Of a stretch of 64,000 nt of DNA, positions 43,022 to 51,571 are shown in pieces. The DNA is taken from assembly GCF_001988955.1 (NCBI RefSeq), contig NZ_CP014263.1, positions 4,496,001 through 4,560,000 of the forward strand, written 5' to 3'. The notes beneath the pieces are model-generated. The model saw nothing but the letters and a program-made list of their open reading frames with translations, made no database searches and was not told the DNA's origin. Position 1 is the stretch's first letter. The number at the start of each line of letters is the position of its first letter. Position numbers and translations under genes: made by a program. Source of the stretch: Spirosoma montaniterrae (lineage in GTDB: Bacteria; Bacteroidota; Bacteroidia; Cytophagales; Spirosomataceae).

Positions 43022-44914
43022 TTACATATACTCCGCCAACTCTAACCAACGGTCTGATTTTTGGGCAATATCGGTTTCGATTTGGTCTATTTCTTTTGCC
43101 CAGGCAGTCAACTGTTCGTGATGTCCACCGCTATTGAGCAGACCCACAACCTCAGCTTTCCGTTGCTCCAGCGATTCGATTTCTTTTTCAAGCGTTTCGT
43201 ATTCCCGAATCTCTTTAAACGACAATTTCTTTTTCGCACCGTTGGTCGTCGGCTGTGAAACCACCAGCGCGGGCGTTTGGTTCTTCTGCGCACTCAACTC
43301 AGTTTTACCGTTTTGTGAAGCCGCGCTTGTTTTCGGTTGTGCATCGCGCCATTCGCGGTAATCGGTGTAGTTGCCGGGGTAATCGCGGACCCTGCCTTCG
43401 CCTTCCAGCACAAATACGTGGTCAACGAGCCGATCCATGAAATAGCGGTCGTGCGTAACGATGAGCACGCAGCCCGAAAAACTTAGCAGAAATTCTTCCA
43501 GTACGTTCAGGGTAGTGATGTCGAGGTCGTTGGTTGGCTCGTCTAAGATTAGGAAGTTGGGATTTTGCACCAGCACCAGCAGCAGTTGCAACCGCCGTTT
43601 TTCGCCCCCGCTCAGTTTGGCAACGTAGTCGTACTGCTTCGCCCGGTCGAACAGAAAACGGTGCAGAAGTTGGGTAGCTGTAACAGTATCGCCAGTATCG
43701 AGTTTCATTACTTCGGCCACATCCTGTACCACGTCGATAACCCGCTGATTATCGGGCAAGTCCAGTTCATTTTGTGTGTAATAACCAAACTTCACCGTGC
43801 CGCCGGTGGTGATTTTGCCAGAGTCGGGCCGTAACAGTCCCGTAATCATGTTCATGAGTGTGGTTTTACCCATGCCGTTCTTGCCAATCAGGCCAACGCG
43901 GTCGAAACGTTTGAAAGTGTAGTTAAAGTGATCGAGAAGCACCTTCTCGCCGAAGCGTTTACTGACGTTTTCGAGTTCGAGAATCTTGCTGCCGAGCCGG
44001 GTGGTACGCAGGTTCAGGTCGAGTTCTCCATCACGTTTGCGGCCTTTTACCTTACCTTCCAAATCCTCGAACGCATCTTCGCGGTATTTAGCTTTGGTGC
44101 CCCGCGCTTTCGGTTGCCGACGCATCCAGTCGAGTTCGGTTCGGTAGGTGTTCAGGTTTTTTTCCAGCTCAGCCGCATCCTGTGCTTTGCGTTCGGCTTT
44201 CTTTTCGAGAAAATAGGCGTAGTTACCCCGATAGTTGTACAACTGCCCGCCATCGAGTTCGGCAATCTGATTGCAGACCCGATCCAGGAAATAGCGGTCG
44301 TGCGAGACCATCAGCAGCGTACCATTGTTGGTATTGAGGTAGTTTTCGAGGTATTCTATAGCCTCCAGATCGAGGTGGTTGGTTGGTTCATCGAGAATAA
44401 TCAGGTCGGGGTTTTGAATCAGCACCCGTGCCAGAGCCACCCGCTTGCGCTGCCCACCCGATAGCATACTGACTGGCTGCGTTACGTCCTGAATACCCAG
44501 TTCGCCCAGCATTTGCCGAATCTGCGACTCATAATCCCATGCTTCGAGCTTTTCCATATCGGCCATCGCCCGTTCGAGCGCGGCCTGATTGCCCGTTGCC
44601 AGCGCGTGTTCGTAGGCCCGTAGTGCGTCGAGTTGAGCACTATCGCCCGCCAGCACCACCTCCATCACGGTCAGGGCGTTGTTTAGATCAGGCTGTTGAT
44701 CGAGGTAGCCCACCGTGATGTCTTTGCGCTGACTGACAACGCCTGCGTCGGGCGGTATAGCCCCGGCCAAAACGCTCAGCAACGTGGTCTTACCCGACCC
44801 ATTGGCTCCTACAATGGCAACCTTGTCGCCCCGGTTAAGCCCGAACGTCAGGTCACGAAACAGCATACGGTCACCGTAAGACTTAGTAATATTTTCGGCT
44901 GAAAGATAATTCAT
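43022..44914 (-). CDS. ABC-F family ATPase, Uup type
   Basis: 630 residues from ATG 44912-44914 (MNYLSAENITKSYG). Two ABC domains: Walker A GANGSGKTT, signature LSGGQRKR, Walker B LIILDEPTNHLD in the first; GKNGMGKTT, LSGGEKRRLQ, FLILDEPTNDLD in the second. They are joined by the ABC-F linker with basic coiled coil (KKAERKAQDAAELEKNLNTY). The C-terminal coiled coil from about 560 (SFKEIREYETLEKEIESLEQ) is the Uup-type tail that binds branched DNA or RNA. No membrane segments. ABC-F proteins act on the ribosome to relieve stalling; Uup also affects transposon excision and ribosome assembly in E. coli. Confidence 0.92.
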   Translation of the reverse strand: MNYLSAENITKSYGDRMLFRDLTFGLNRGDKVAIVGANGSGKTTLLSVLAGAIPPDAGVVSQRKDITVGYLDQQPDLNNALTVMEVVLAGDSAQLDALRAYEHALATGNQAALERAMADMEKLEAWDYESQIRQMLGELGIQDVTQPVSMLSGGQRKRVALARVLIQNPDLIILDEPTNHLDLEAIEYLENYLNTNNGTLLMVSHDRYFLDRVCNQIAELDGGQLYNYRGNYAYFLEKKAERKAQDAAELEKNLNTYRTELDWMRRQPKARGTKAKYREDAFEDLEGKVKGRKRDGELDLNLRTTRLGSKILELENVSKRFGEKVLLDHFNYTFKRFDRVGLIGKNGMGKTTLMNMITGLLRPDSGKITTGGTVKFGYYTQNELDLPDNQRVIDVVQDVAEVMKLDTGDTVTATQLLHRFLFDRAKQYDYVAKLSGGEKRRLQLLLVLVQNPNFLILDEPTNDLDITTLNVLEEFLLSFSGCVLIVTHDRYFMDRLVDHVFVLEGEGRVRDYPGNYTDYREWRDAQPKTSAASQNGKTELSAQKNQTPALVVSQPTTNGAKKKLSFKEIREYETLEKEIESLEQRKAEVVGLLNSGGHHEQLTAWAKEIDQIETDIAQKSDRWLELAEYM

Positions 44915-44957
44915 ATACGGTTGATGGAAACTCAATGGTGTTCCATCCGATTTTCCA

Positions 44958-44965
44958 CAAAGGTA
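44958..44965 (-). promoter_or_regulatory. Candidate promoter -7 box of the ABC-F gene
   Basis: Minus strand TACCTTTG, exact, identical to the tRNA-Gln box, about 44 bases before the ATG. The -33 part is unclear. Confidence 0.55.
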
Positions 44966-45033
44966 CAACAAGGAAATCGTTCGTACTTTTACCTGTCAAT
45001 ACAGTAGCAACCCCTTTGCTCTTACAACTGAAA

Positions 45034-46035
45034 ATGCGCTTGAAACATTTCTTATTAGCTGTGGCTACGACAACCGCAACGGGCGTTGGTACGCTGGCTC
45101 AGACACCTACCGAATTTAAATCTTATACGCAGGTTATTTCCGGATCGAACCAGACTTACCCGATGGTTGCCATTCCGGGCGGGGCATTCAAAATGGGAAG
45201 CCCAGCCACCGAAAAAGGCCGTAAGCCCGATGAAGGCCCGCAACATAACCTAACCGTTGAGCCGTTCTGGATGGGGCAGTATGAAGTTGTATGGGATATT
45301 TACGACCTTTTTACGACCAAAAACATTGAAAAAGAAATGGCCACCCGCTACCCCGACGGAGCCGACCTGAGCAAAACCGACGCTACCACGCGGCCCAGCC
45401 CGTCGTATGTCGATATGTCGTTCGGCATGGGACGGGCTGGCTATCCGGCCATTAACATGACGCAGTACGCAGCTATTAAATTCTGCGCGTGGCTGTACGA
45501 CAAAACCGGCATTTTTTACCGTCTGCCTACTGAAGCAGAATGGGAATATGCCTGCCGCGCCGGAACGCAAACGGCGTATTCGTTCGGCAACGACCCGAAG
45601 TTATTGGGTCAATACGCGGTTTTTAGTGGCAATAGCGATGGTGCTTACAAGAAAATCGGCACAAAAAAGCCAAACCCCTTCGGGTTGAACGACATGCACG
45701 GCAACGTGATGGAGTGGACGCAGGATCAGTACATCGAAGATTATTATAAACAGAAAGCCGCTGGAAAGGTAAAAGAACCTTATGCACCCACAACTACGCT
45801 CTACCCCAATGCCGTTCGGGGCGGCTCGTGGGACGACGGCCCGGAGGTGTTACGTTCTGCGGCCCGCACCCCCTCGGCCCCGGCCTGGAAAGTGCTGGAC
45901 CCACAAAGCCCCAAATCAGACTGGTGGCTCACCTCGGCCTCATTCGTTGGCTTCCGCATCGTGCGGCCCCTGAAAACGCCCAGCCAGGAAGAGATCAAAG
46001 CGTATTACGGCATGAAGGCGATAAAGGACTATTGA
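45034..46035 (+). CDS. Exported SUMF1/FGE-fold protein (probably not a formylglycine-generating enzyme)
   Basis: 333 residues from ATG 45034; signal peptide ends near GVGTLAQ. The SUMF1 fold shows the full motif set: PMVAIPGGAFKMGS, HNLTVEPFWMGQYEVVW, RLPTEAEWEYACRAGT, GLNDMHGNVMEWTQDQY, AVRGGSWDD and FVGFRIVRPL. True formylglycine-generating enzymes have a Cys pair in the region after the GGS(W) motif; here that region reads GGSWDDGPEVLRSAARTP without Cys, so sulfatase activation is unlikely. SUMF1-fold proteins of this kind are frequent, functionally unassigned exported proteins in Bacteroidota. No sulfatase gene is nearby. The stop codon lies in the first unit of an octamer repeat. Confidence 0.85.
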   Translation: MRLKHFLLAVATTTATGVGTLAQTPTEFKSYTQVISGSNQTYPMVAIPGGAFKMGSPATEKGRKPDEGPQHNLTVEPFWMGQYEVVWDIYDLFTTKNIEKEMATRYPDGADLSKTDATTRPSPSYVDMSFGMGRAGYPAINMTQYAAIKFCAWLYDKTGIFYRLPTEAEWEYACRAGTQTAYSFGNDPKLLGQYAVFSGNSDGAYKKIGTKKPNPFGLNDMHGNVMEWTQDQYIEDYYKQKAAGKVKEPYAPTTTLYPNAVRGGSWDDGPEVLRSAARTPSAPAWKVLDPQSPKSDWWLTSASFVGFRIVRPLKTPSQEEIKAYYGMKAIKDY

Positions 46036-46153
46036 ATGATTGAATGATTGAATGATTGAATGATTGAATGATTGAATCAACCTCATTAAATCATTCTGCC
46101 ACTCAGTCATTCTATCACTCAGTCATTCAATCACTCAGTCATTCAATCATTCA
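46032..46153. repeat. TTGAATGA octamer array with inverted partner
   Basis: Five perfect tandem TTGAATGA octamers (46032-46071) and one TTGAATCA variant, then a degenerate inverted array of TCATTCAA/TCACTCAG-type units (about 46085-46153). The TGA stop of the upstream gene (46033-46035) is inside the first unit and the folK ATG (46154) directly follows the last TTCA unit. The tandem arm can slip, so copy number probably varies between strains. Confidence 0.93.
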
Positions 46154-46636
46154 ATGGTCACTCTCCTCCTCGGCGCGAACCTCGGCAACCGCGTGGCTAC
46201 GCTACGCCGGGCGGCTGAGTTGTTGGCCGAACGCGTTGGGCCGGTGATGGCGCAATCGGGTTTGTACGAAACGGCACCGTGGGGTGTGCTGGACCAACCG
46301 GCGTTTCTGAATCAGGTACTGGTACTGGAAACGTCGCTGGAGCCTGAAGCCGTACTCGACCAGACGCAATACATTGAGCGCGAACTGGGTCGGGTTCGTC
46401 TGGAGAAATGGGGTGCGCGGACCATTGATATTGACCTACTCTACTACGGTCAGCAGGTTATTCAGACCGAACGACTAACAGTGCCGCATCCCTACTTGCA
46501 CCAACGTCGATTTACGCTCGTGCCACTGGCCGAAGTTGCTCCCGCATTTGTGCATCCCGTATTGGGGAAGACAAATGCAGAGCTATTGGCAGAGTGTACG
46601 GATGCGGGGGAGGTTATGCCGTTCAACGAGTTATGA
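46154..46636 (+). CDS. folK: 2-amino-4-hydroxy-6-hydroxymethyldihydropteridine diphosphokinase
   Basis: 160 residues, the usual length for HPPK. It begins VTLLLGANLGNR (the G-x-N-L-G-(D/N)R motif), has LYETAPWGVLDQPAFLNQV (pterin binding), and RLEKWGARTIDIDLLYYG with the two metal-binding Asp residues, then TVPHPYLHQRRFTLVPLAE. It transfers pyrophosphate from ATP to hydroxymethyldihydropterin in folate synthesis. The ATG at 46154 is fused to the end of the octamer repeat, so ribosome binding must occur in repeat sequence. It is convergent with the toxin-antitoxin pair, one base apart. Confidence 0.94.
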   Translation: MVTLLLGANLGNRVATLRRAAELLAERVGPVMAQSGLYETAPWGVLDQPAFLNQVLVLETSLEPEAVLDQTQYIERELGRVRLEKWGARTIDIDLLYYGQQVIQTERLTVPHPYLHQRRFTLVPLAEVAPAFVHPVLGKTNAELLAECTDAGEVMPFNEL

Positions 46637-46637
46637 A

Positions 46638-46994
46638 TTAGCCTAACAAAACACCTGCTGGAATGCCCAACTCTTTGTGAAAGAATTTAGCCATTTCGAG
46701 AGTTAATGGCCTGCGCCGATTTAAAACTGCCGATATATAACTTTTACTACCTAATCTTCCTACAAAATCTTTGTTACGAATACCTTGCTCTTCCATTTTC
46801 AGCCGAATAGCATCAATGGGGTCAGGGGCAGGTATTGGATAATGCTCGTCCTCATACACTTTAATTAATAGCAAAGCTATCTGTAATGTCTCTCCTTCCG
46901 GGCTATCCGGCAATGGCTTACGGTCGAACTGTTCATCTACCCAAGCCATCATTTCGTCGTATTGCTGCTCAGTTTTAAGAGGTTTGAGTTTCAT
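46638..46994 (-). CDS. higA: HigA-type antitoxin, HTH domain
   Basis: 118 residues. The C-terminal half (about 60-118) is an XRE-like helix-turn-helix: IRLKMEEQGIRNKDFVGRLGSKSYISAVLNRRRPLTLEMAKFF (quoted in part: RNKDFVGRL, SYISAVLNRRRPLT), typical of COG5499 HigA antitoxins, which carry an N-terminal toxin-binding extension. It neutralises the toxin encoded just upstream and should repress the operon. ATG 46992-46994 overlaps the toxin TGA by four bases; gene order toxin-antitoxin is that of HigBA. Confidence 0.88.
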   Translation of the reverse strand: MKLKPLKTEQQYDEMMAWVDEQFDRKPLPDSPEGETLQIALLLIKVYEDEHYPIPAPDPIDAIRLKMEEQGIRNKDFVGRLGSKSYISAVLNRRRPLTLEMAKFFHKELGIPAGVLLG

Positions 46995-47302
46995 GCTTTT
47001 TGATATTGTACGGTTGTTACGTCAATCTTATCATACTCTGAGTGGGTACCGAACCATTTAATTTGAATCATCTTGTAATCAAAAACCATTCGCACAACTA
47101 AACGATACTTATTACCCATAATATTGAAAACAGCGCGGTCATCAGCAACGATACTTGCATTGCCATAAACAGCTTTCACCTCATTAAAAGTAGCAAACTC
47201 CCGAACTTCCATTTCCGCATACCACTGCTTTAATGCATTAGCGGCTGATGGGTACTTCCTGCAATAGTCGAGTAAGGTTCGTCTTGCTATTATGTTGAAC
47301 AT
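46991..47302 (-). CDS. higB: HigB-type mRNA interferase toxin
   Basis: 103 residues of RelE/HigB fold: MFNIIARRTLLDYCRKYP, the middle FNEVKAVYGNASIVADDRAVFNI, then YRLVVRMVFDYKMIQIKWFGTHSEYDKID, matching the HigB_toxin family (N-terminal 'ii.r.tL..f....p.a...L..W', C-terminal 'v.ir..gtH.eYdkid'). HigB cleaves mRNA on the ribosome. It is first in the operon and translationally coupled to its antitoxin. A near-match promoter box (TATACTTG on the minus strand, about 47342-47349) lies upstream, next to the divergent aminotransferase promoter. Confidence 0.9.
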   Translation of the reverse strand: MFNIIARRTLLDYCRKYPSAANALKQWYAEMEVREFATFNEVKAVYGNASIVADDRAVFNIMGNKYRLVVRMVFDYKMIQIKWFGTHSEYDKIDVTTVQYQKA

Positions 47303-47392
47303 GAAGTTTCTGCGAATGGTTTACAAATAGAGAACCAGTGCAAGTATAGTTTTTAATTCCCTAACAGCCACATCGTTCCACTGAAAATATCG

Positions 47393-47400
47393 TACCTTTG
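47393..47400 (+). promoter_or_regulatory. Promoter -7 box of the aminotransferase gene
   Basis: TACCTTTG, exact TAnnTTTG, about 40 bases before the ATG at 47441. No TTTG at the expected -33 distance. Confidence 0.6.
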
Positions 47401-47440
47401 CGCCCGATTTGTTGTTAACTTGTCAAAAAACAATACCAAT

Positions 47441-48658
47441 ATGTCTGCCACGCTTGACGCCGTGAGTTTGTTAGCCGACCGCATCACTGCACTTGAGGAA
47501 TCATCGACGCTGGGAATGACCAAGAAAGCCCGCGAATTAGCCGCACAGGGCCACAAAGTTATCAGCCTGAGCGTTGGCGAACCCGATTTCAAAACGCCTG
47601 CTCACATCTGCGAAGCCGCCAAAAAAGCCATCGACGACGGTTTTCACGGCTACTCGCCCGTGGCGGGCTACCCCGATCTGCGCAAAGCTATTGCCGATAA
47701 GTTCAAGCGTGACAACAACATCGACTGGAAACCCGAAAACATCGTGGTGTCGACCGGGGCCAAGCACTCGCTCGCCAACGTTATTCAAACGCTGATCAAC
47801 CCCGGCGACGAAGTCATTATTTTCTCGCCTTATTGGGTTAGCTACTCCGAAATGGTGAAGTTGGCCGAAGGCAAAGCCGTGGTTGTTGATGGAGCGTTCG
47901 AGAACAATTTCAAAGTAACGCCCGAACAGTTTGAAGCGGCCATTACCGAGCGTACACGAATTGTGATGTATGCCTCGCCAAACAACCCAACCGGCTCCAT
48001 TTATTCAGAAGCCGACCTGCGGGCCATTGCCAACGTGGTGGCGCGGCACGAAAACATTTTCATTTTGGCCGACGAGATTTACGAATACATCAACTTCACA
48101 CCCGAAGGTCATTTCAGCATTGGCTCGATTCCTGAAATTGCTGAACGTGTCATTACTGTGAATGGCGTGGCGAAAGGTTATGCCATGACGGGCTGGCGCA
48201 TTGGCTATATCGGCGCGGCCAAATGGATTGCTGAAGGCGTTGAAAAACTACAGGGGCAGGTAACGTCGGGCACGAACTCAATTGCCCAGAAAGCGGCTGT
48301 AGCGGCAATCAACGGCCCACTCGACGCATCGAAGGAAATGGCGAAAGCCTACGAACGTCGGCGCGATTTGGTGGTGAAACTGCTGCGCGAGGTGCCGGGC
48401 TTTCGCACCAACGTACCCGAAGGAGCTTTTTACGCTTTTCCTGACATCAGCTATTATTTCGGCAAGTCGGATGGCACAACCGATATCAATAATTCTGACG
48501 ATTTCGCGATGTGGCTGCTCAATACGGCCTATGTAGCCACCGTTGCCGGATCAGGGTTTGGCGCACCGAACTGCCTGCGTATCAGCACGGCGGCATCAGA
48601 CGAAAGCCTTGCCGAAGCGGTGCAGCGTATTAAAGACGCCGTTGCCACGTTGAAATAA
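47441..48658 (+). CDS. Pyridoxal phosphate aminotransferase class I (aspartate aminotransferase type)
   Basis: 405 residues from ATG 47441 (MSATLDAVSLLADRI). Class I motifs: LSVGEPDFKTP, GFHGYSPVAGYPDLRKAI, STGAKHSLANV, YASPNNPTGSIYSEADL, LADEIYEYI and VNGVAKGYAMTGWRIGYIG, whose Lys forms the Schiff base with PLP. It belongs to the subgroup-1 gamma type used by many bacteria to interconvert aspartate/oxaloacetate and glutamate/2-oxoglutarate; the exact substrate is inferred. Single-gene unit that ends in a perfect 38-bp hairpin. Confidence 0.92.
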   Translation: MSATLDAVSLLADRITALEESSTLGMTKKARELAAQGHKVISLSVGEPDFKTPAHICEAAKKAIDDGFHGYSPVAGYPDLRKAIADKFKRDNNIDWKPENIVVSTGAKHSLANVIQTLINPGDEVIIFSPYWVSYSEMVKLAEGKAVVVDGAFENNFKVTPEQFEAAITERTRIVMYASPNNPTGSIYSEADLRAIANVVARHENIFILADEIYEYINFTPEGHFSIGSIPEIAERVITVNGVAKGYAMTGWRIGYIGAAKWIAEGVEKLQGQVTSGTNSIAQKAAVAAINGPLDASKEMAKAYERRRDLVVKLLREVPGFRTNVPEGAFYAFPDISYYFGKSDGTTDINNSDDFAMWLLNTAYVATVAGSGFGAPNCLRISTAASDESLAEAVQRIKDAVATLK

Positions 48659-48660
48659 TA

Positions 48661-48749
48661 ATAGGGTGCAGGGGGTAAAAAGGGTGTAGGGTGTAAGGTC
48701 GTGCGTCAGCCCCTTACACCCTACACCCTTTTTACCCCCTGCACCCTAT
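48661..48749. repeat. Perfect 38-bp inverted repeat between convergent genes
   Basis: 48661-48698 and 48712-48749 are perfect inverted copies (ATAGGGTGCAGGGGGTAAAA...), with a 13-base loop TCGTGCGTCAGCC. The arms are built of GGGTGTA-like units. It starts two bases after the aminotransferase stop and ends two bases before the receptor stop codon, and probably acts as a two-way terminator. Confidence 0.96.
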
Positions 48750-48751
48750 AA

Positions 48752-51166
48752 CTACTTCCCTATTGGCACCACCACTTTCAGGCTCACGTTCCGACCCATG
48801 TTGAAGACCCCCGCGCGGCCTGTGGCCTCATTGACGCCGAAGTATTTCAAACGGTTTTGGTGGCTTTGATAGGCTATGTCGAACAAATTTTGAAGAGTGA
48901 CGTAAACAGAAAACAACGGTCGGCCTGCACTACTGACAATATCAGAGCCAGCACCGATGTTGATGAGCGTGTAAGCAGGGGTTTCGGTTTCAGTGCCGTA
49001 GGCCAGCAGAGCCTGATTTTGCCGCCAGTTGTGCTCTACCTCAAACATGGCATACAGGTTTCGCCAGTGAGTTCCGGCTTCGGCCCGCGTGAGTTTTACC
49101 TGATTAATCAGGCGCGGGGGTGGCAGAAACGGCAGATAGCGTGCGGAGTCGCTCTGTGCCGACAAATTCCGCGACCGAACCAGCGAGTATGAACTTAGAA
49201 AATGGAACCACCGTGCCGAACGCGGATTCACCATAACCTGCGCTTCGGCTCCATATAAAACGGCGTCTCCCTGTACATAACGATAGGTCAGAATCGGGCG
49301 GGTAGGGTCAACAATCGAGTCGCGGCCAAAACGGTCGAGAACCTTTTCTGAATACGTGTAATTGTTGATTCGATTGCGAAACAGGCTGGCTGTTACCGAC
49401 ACGTCGGGCGTTTCATAGCTGATGCCCAGATCGCCCTGCAACGATGTCTCGGAACGTAGGTTCGGATTACCGATTTCGTAGCGGAACGTTCCGGCATGTT
49501 CACCATTGGCCGAGAGTTCGGGAGTGGTAGGTGCCCGGAAACCACGGGCAATATTGGCCTTTACCGTCCAGCGATTCGACAGCAAATAGGTAGCTCCGAA
49601 ACTGGCCGTTGGGTTCGAATAGGTGTTGTTCAGCCCCGCAAAACGCGTTTCGCCACCGGGTTGTTCAGTGAAGGCTCCCTCACTGTTCGCATAGAGCGGA
49701 TTAACCGATATTCTACGAATATCCATGCGCAGGCCACCGTTCATTACAAATTTATCAGTTTTCTTCTGCACAAACGCCACCACGCCTGCGTCGAACGAGC
49801 AATAGCCCGGATAGAGAATCTCCAGCCCCCGGTTCTGATTTTTTTGCCACTGACCATTGCTACCAATAGTGAAATCCCAGCCATTGCGTCCGGCGAAATA
49901 ATATTTCAGGTCATAAAACGCATTTTGTAGGTAGAAATAGAGGGCTGGCTGACCGGGCGTGAGCGTACTGGCAAACTCCTGTCGCCGGTTCTGGTTGTAA
50001 CTCACAATGGCCGACAGGTGTCCACCGCCAAGTTTTATGTACGAATTCCACGAAAATTTCAGGTGGTTCAGATTCTGATAGTTTGCCGGTTCAATCATCC
50101 GACCGCGCAGATCGGCGTCTGTTACTGGTGCAAGCCCTTCCGAGTCAGCCGCTACGCGTACTAACTTCAGGAAACGCCCTGACGGATCGCGTTCGCCGGT
50201 TACGATGTTAATGTCCTGGTGCCAATTGGAGAAATATAGTTGCGAGTACCCCCAGCTACGCGTAACGCCCACCGTACCATTAACGTCATATTCACGATAA
50301 GCCGAGCCATATACGCGTCCATCGTAGCGATTCTGGTAGTTTCCGGCACTTTTACCGCTTACCCGCAGCCGACCAAACCAGCCGTCACGCCGGGTGCCTT
50401 CCACTACGCTCGATAGCCCTACCATCCCATTGTTGCTCTGGTAGTTGGTCAGCACCTGCCCACGCACTACACCTACTTCGGGCGGACGGGCCGAAATCAG
50501 GCTCATTACCCCACCCAATCCGTCGGAGCCATAGAGCAGACTACCTGCACCTTTGATAATCTCATAGCGGTCGATGCTGTACTCGTCTACCTGGAGGGCA
50601 TGTTCTTCACCCCATTGGTTGTCTTCCTGCCGAACGCCGTCGTGAACGGTAATGACCCGGTTAAAACCCAACCCCCGAATCACAGGTTTCGACAGGCCCA
50701 CGCCGGTAGTAATCTGCGACATACCGGGCAGCTTTACAATCGCATCGACCAAATTTGTCGACGACGTTTGCAACCATTGAAGTTTGTTGTACGTAATGAT
50801 AGGAACGGGGCTTTCTTTTACGGTTTGCCCGGTTGTCAGGCCCGTTACCACCACTTCCTGAAGTTGAGCCGCATCCGTTTCCAGCGATAGGGTTATCAGG
50901 TTATCGCCTTCAGCCAGCCGCAGGGTGCGAGTCAGGGTCTTATAGCCTACCAAACGTAGTTCGATACGCTGGTTTCCGGTTGGTAAATCGATTAAGCGGA
51001 AGCGGCCCAGCGTATCGGTAGCCGCTCCTTTTTTAAGGGCAGGCAGATAAATGGTTGCACCCAAAAGCGGTTCGCGGGTGGCTTTATCGGTCAGTTGACC
51101 CGTAAGAATAGCTTGCGCCGATGCCAATCGCGGCATCAACGCGAGAATAAGAAGAAATCGAAGCAT
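48752..51166 (-). CDS. TonB-dependent receptor (siderophore/metal type)
   Basis: 804 residues. Signal peptide ends near RLASAQ; carboxypeptidase-like domain from ILTGQLTDKATREPLLGATI (about 20-105); plug domain with VTGLTTGQTVKESPVPI, LVDAIVKLPGMSQITTG, VIRGLGFNRVITVHDGVRQEDNQWGEEHA and GAGSLLYGSDGLGGVMS; then a barrel of about 550 residues ending GRAGVFNMGRNVSLKVVVPIGK. The shorter barrel and RGLG plug resemble receptors for haem, siderophores or metal complexes rather than SusC. The gene just upstream, 33 bases away, encodes a His-rich membrane protein, which supports a metal-related ligand. Confidence 0.92.
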   Translation of the reverse strand: MLRFLLILALMPRLASAQAILTGQLTDKATREPLLGATIYLPALKKGAATDTLGRFRLIDLPTGNQRIELRLVGYKTLTRTLRLAEGDNLITLSLETDAAQLQEVVVTGLTTGQTVKESPVPIITYNKLQWLQTSSTNLVDAIVKLPGMSQITTGVGLSKPVIRGLGFNRVITVHDGVRQEDNQWGEEHALQVDEYSIDRYEIIKGAGSLLYGSDGLGGVMSLISARPPEVGVVRGQVLTNYQSNNGMVGLSSVVEGTRRDGWFGRLRVSGKSAGNYQNRYDGRVYGSAYREYDVNGTVGVTRSWGYSQLYFSNWHQDINIVTGERDPSGRFLKLVRVAADSEGLAPVTDADLRGRMIEPANYQNLNHLKFSWNSYIKLGGGHLSAIVSYNQNRRQEFASTLTPGQPALYFYLQNAFYDLKYYFAGRNGWDFTIGSNGQWQKNQNRGLEILYPGYCSFDAGVVAFVQKKTDKFVMNGGLRMDIRRISVNPLYANSEGAFTEQPGGETRFAGLNNTYSNPTASFGATYLLSNRWTVKANIARGFRAPTTPELSANGEHAGTFRYEIGNPNLRSETSLQGDLGISYETPDVSVTASLFRNRINNYTYSEKVLDRFGRDSIVDPTRPILTYRYVQGDAVLYGAEAQVMVNPRSARWFHFLSSYSLVRSRNLSAQSDSARYLPFLPPPRLINQVKLTRAEAGTHWRNLYAMFEVEHNWRQNQALLAYGTETETPAYTLINIGAGSDIVSSAGRPLFSVYVTLQNLFDIAYQSHQNRLKYFGVNEATGRAGVFNMGRNVSLKVVVPIGK

Positions 51167-51199
51167 ATTGATTGAGTTGAGTGGTAGAAAAAAAACAAC

Positions 51200-51571
51200 C
51201 TACACACAACTCACAGGCGGGCCTCGGTGCCGAAAGGCGACGTGAACAGACGAGAAAGAACGTACCGTGCGTACAGTACGGGTAGTGGCAACCAGCCAGA
51301 TAATCAGAACAAGGGGTGTCCAGTTAACCGGACCGTCCACCCCATACAGCGCATTCGCAAATGCATCGAGCCAGATGAACTGATCGTTTGTGTGCGTATG
51401 GTTAGGATACTGTGTACCGGGAGTTCCTTTGAATGGGTGAGCATGGCAGATGATGGTTCCATCAGCAAGCCGGTGGGCATGGCGAAACAGTACGCCGTTA
51501 ATCAATACCAGCAGGTATAAACCAACCAGTATACGAGCAATGCCGAACCGATGCAACTCCCAATTGAACAT
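51200..51571 (-). CDS. Small His-rich membrane protein upstream of the TonB receptor
   Basis: 123 residues from ATG 51569-51571 (MFNWELHRFGIARILVG). One N-terminal membrane segment (IARILVGLYLLVLINGVLF) is followed by FRHAHRLADGTIICHAHPFKG and YPNHTHTNDQFIWLDAF: seven histidines within about 35 residues, and a second hydrophobic segment (WTPLVLIIWLVATT) before a basic tail. I know similar H-x-H...DG...H-A-H-P proteins beside TonB receptors in Bacteroidota, but no function is established. The His cluster could bind zinc, copper or iron. It is the first gene of a two-gene unit with the receptor. A longer frame starting with TTG at 51622 is unlikely. Confidence 0.72.
   Translation of the reverse strand: MFNWELHRFGIARILVGLYLLVLINGVLFRHAHRLADGTIICHAHPFKGTPGTQYPNHTHTNDQFIWLDAFANALYGVDGPVNWTPLVLIIWLVATTRTVRTVRSFSSVHVAFRHRGPPVSCV

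Noticed and set aside
45034..46035. Formylglycine-generating enzyme (sulfatase activator)
   Set aside because: The required cysteines are missing and no sulfatase gene is in the window.
46032..46153. Possible CRISPR array
   Set aside because: Units are 8 bases, tandem without spacers, and there are no cas genes.
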